Shown here: positions 63,471-64,000 of the stretch, piece by piece
Position numbering within the stretch: the stretch's first letter is position 1
Layout: the number at the start of each line of letters is the position of its first letter
Assembly: GCF_905404315.1 (NCBI RefSeq)
Contig: NC_066287.1
Location: 10,664,001 to 10,728,000 of the forward strand
Origin: Leptidea sinapis
Lineage: Eukaryota; Arthropoda; Insecta; Lepidoptera; Pieridae
Direction: 5' to 3'
Length of the DNA: 64,000 bases
Program-made: the position numbers and the translations under genes
The notes under the pieces: generated by a model
Seen by the model: only the letters and a program-made list of their open reading frames with translations
What the model was told of the DNA's origin: nothing
The model's database searches: none

Positions 63471-64000
63471 AAAAAAGTAGATATCGGCCACCATGCCCTC
63501 GGTAATTTTATGGAATATGATTTCATGGTATGTTATCATGTCAGCCTAGTAACATTGCGACAGGAACTTGGCTCCGAAGTTTGTCAGAACATGGAAAAAT
63601 GTTCTCTGAGAGCCTGGTGGGGTAGTATTTATGCATTTATTGTTTTAAATATATTTTTGTAGAGTCCTCATAGGACTAAAAATCAACACGATAAGGCACT
63701 AAAATAATTTTTTTATGAAAAATTAGCCGATTTTTAAATGTTGTTTTAATAAGTTTGGCCATACATAGAGGTAACGTTGCCTGCCTCAAGGCAGCTTCCT
63801 TACCTGCCGACAGCGCTCCTAATGAAGAATGATATTTACTATCTGTAATTAATTAATTTTATTAGATTATTTACGTTTCATTTTATTCATGTTTGTATGT
63901 ATAAAATATACTTGCGTAGGTAAATAAAATTCTTAATTAAAAAAAATAAGTTTAACAATCATTTATTTTTCTGACGATGTGCTTTTTAAATCATTCATAT
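63471..64000. other. AT-rich spacer to window end
   Basis: Nothing recognised. The palindromic 'ttgcctgcctcaaggcagc' at about 63775 is short. Confidence 0.5.

Noticed and set aside
1..64000. CRISPR array
   Set aside because: No short direct repeats with regular unique spacers; the repeats found are dispersed and vary in orientation.

Overview
The window looks like gene-poor, AT-rich nuclear DNA of a moth or butterfly. This rests on the repeats: CTAG-ended Helitrons, RTE- and Jockey-type LINE tails, tRNA-derived SINEs, hAT and Tc1/mariner MITEs, and a poly(A)-tailed repeat of a kind I associate with Lepidoptera. I cannot name the species. I see no intact host protein gene, no rRNA, no CRISPR array and no bacterial-style operon. 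Almost every recognisable open frame is a decayed piece of a transposable element. The one possible exception is a frameshifted tyrosine-recombinase-like fragment near 17.7-18.1 kb.

Working names used below. Repeat A: about 300 bp, poly(A)-tailed, 17 copies or pieces. LINE-B: Jockey-type, C-terminal coding end plus 3' UTR. LINE-C: a second Jockey-type 3' end. LINE-R: RTE-type C-terminal end. SINE-D: tRNA-headed. Element E and MITEs F, H and M: terminal-inverted-repeat (TIR) elements. Repeats I, J and K: LINE 3' UTR tails. Repeat L: short unassigned repeat. TSD means target site duplication.

Layout. 0-5 kb: a MITE F half at the edge, two hairpins, a Helitron, a LINE fragment and a 19-G run. 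5-9 kb: dense repeats, including a tRNA SINE with a LINE-B-like tail, LINE-B, LINE-R and three A copies, one of them fused to a tRNA-like head. 9-16 kb: MITE H, element E split by a Helitron, more Helitrons, a mariner MITE and a mariner pseudogene, and a hAT MITE. 17-18 kb: the recombinase-like fragment. 20-29 kb: MITE F, A, RTE LINEs, a Helitron, MITE M with a hammerhead-like hairpin, and a LINE insertion with a clear 18-bp TSD. 30-41 kb: nested A, SINE-D, LINE-B, LINE-R and LINE-C inside hAT-like and TIR elements. 41-51 kb: Helitrons, a perfect 21-bp hairpin, a mariner pseudogene and a cluster of A copies around a G/C-rich island at 48.6 kb. 51-64 kb: hAT MITE, MITE H, a Helitron, inverted repeats with hammerhead-like cores, LINE-B with the longest intact LINE-B frame, MITE M interrupted by A, element E and SINE-D.

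There is no gene network to describe. The interactions visible are between mobile elements: LINEs that probably supplied the retrotransposition machinery, SINE-like passengers, and nested insertions that give a relative order of events. The most interesting items are repeat A (conserved hairpins, poly(A) tail, no Pol III boxes seen, an insertion provable from an empty site inside MITE H), the SINE-D cloverleaf with compensated anticodon-stem pairs, the hammerhead-like hairpins, and the recombinase fragment. All coordinates were read by eye; repeat ends are accurate to a few bases where TIRs, TSDs or poly(A) define them and to tens of bases elsewhere.
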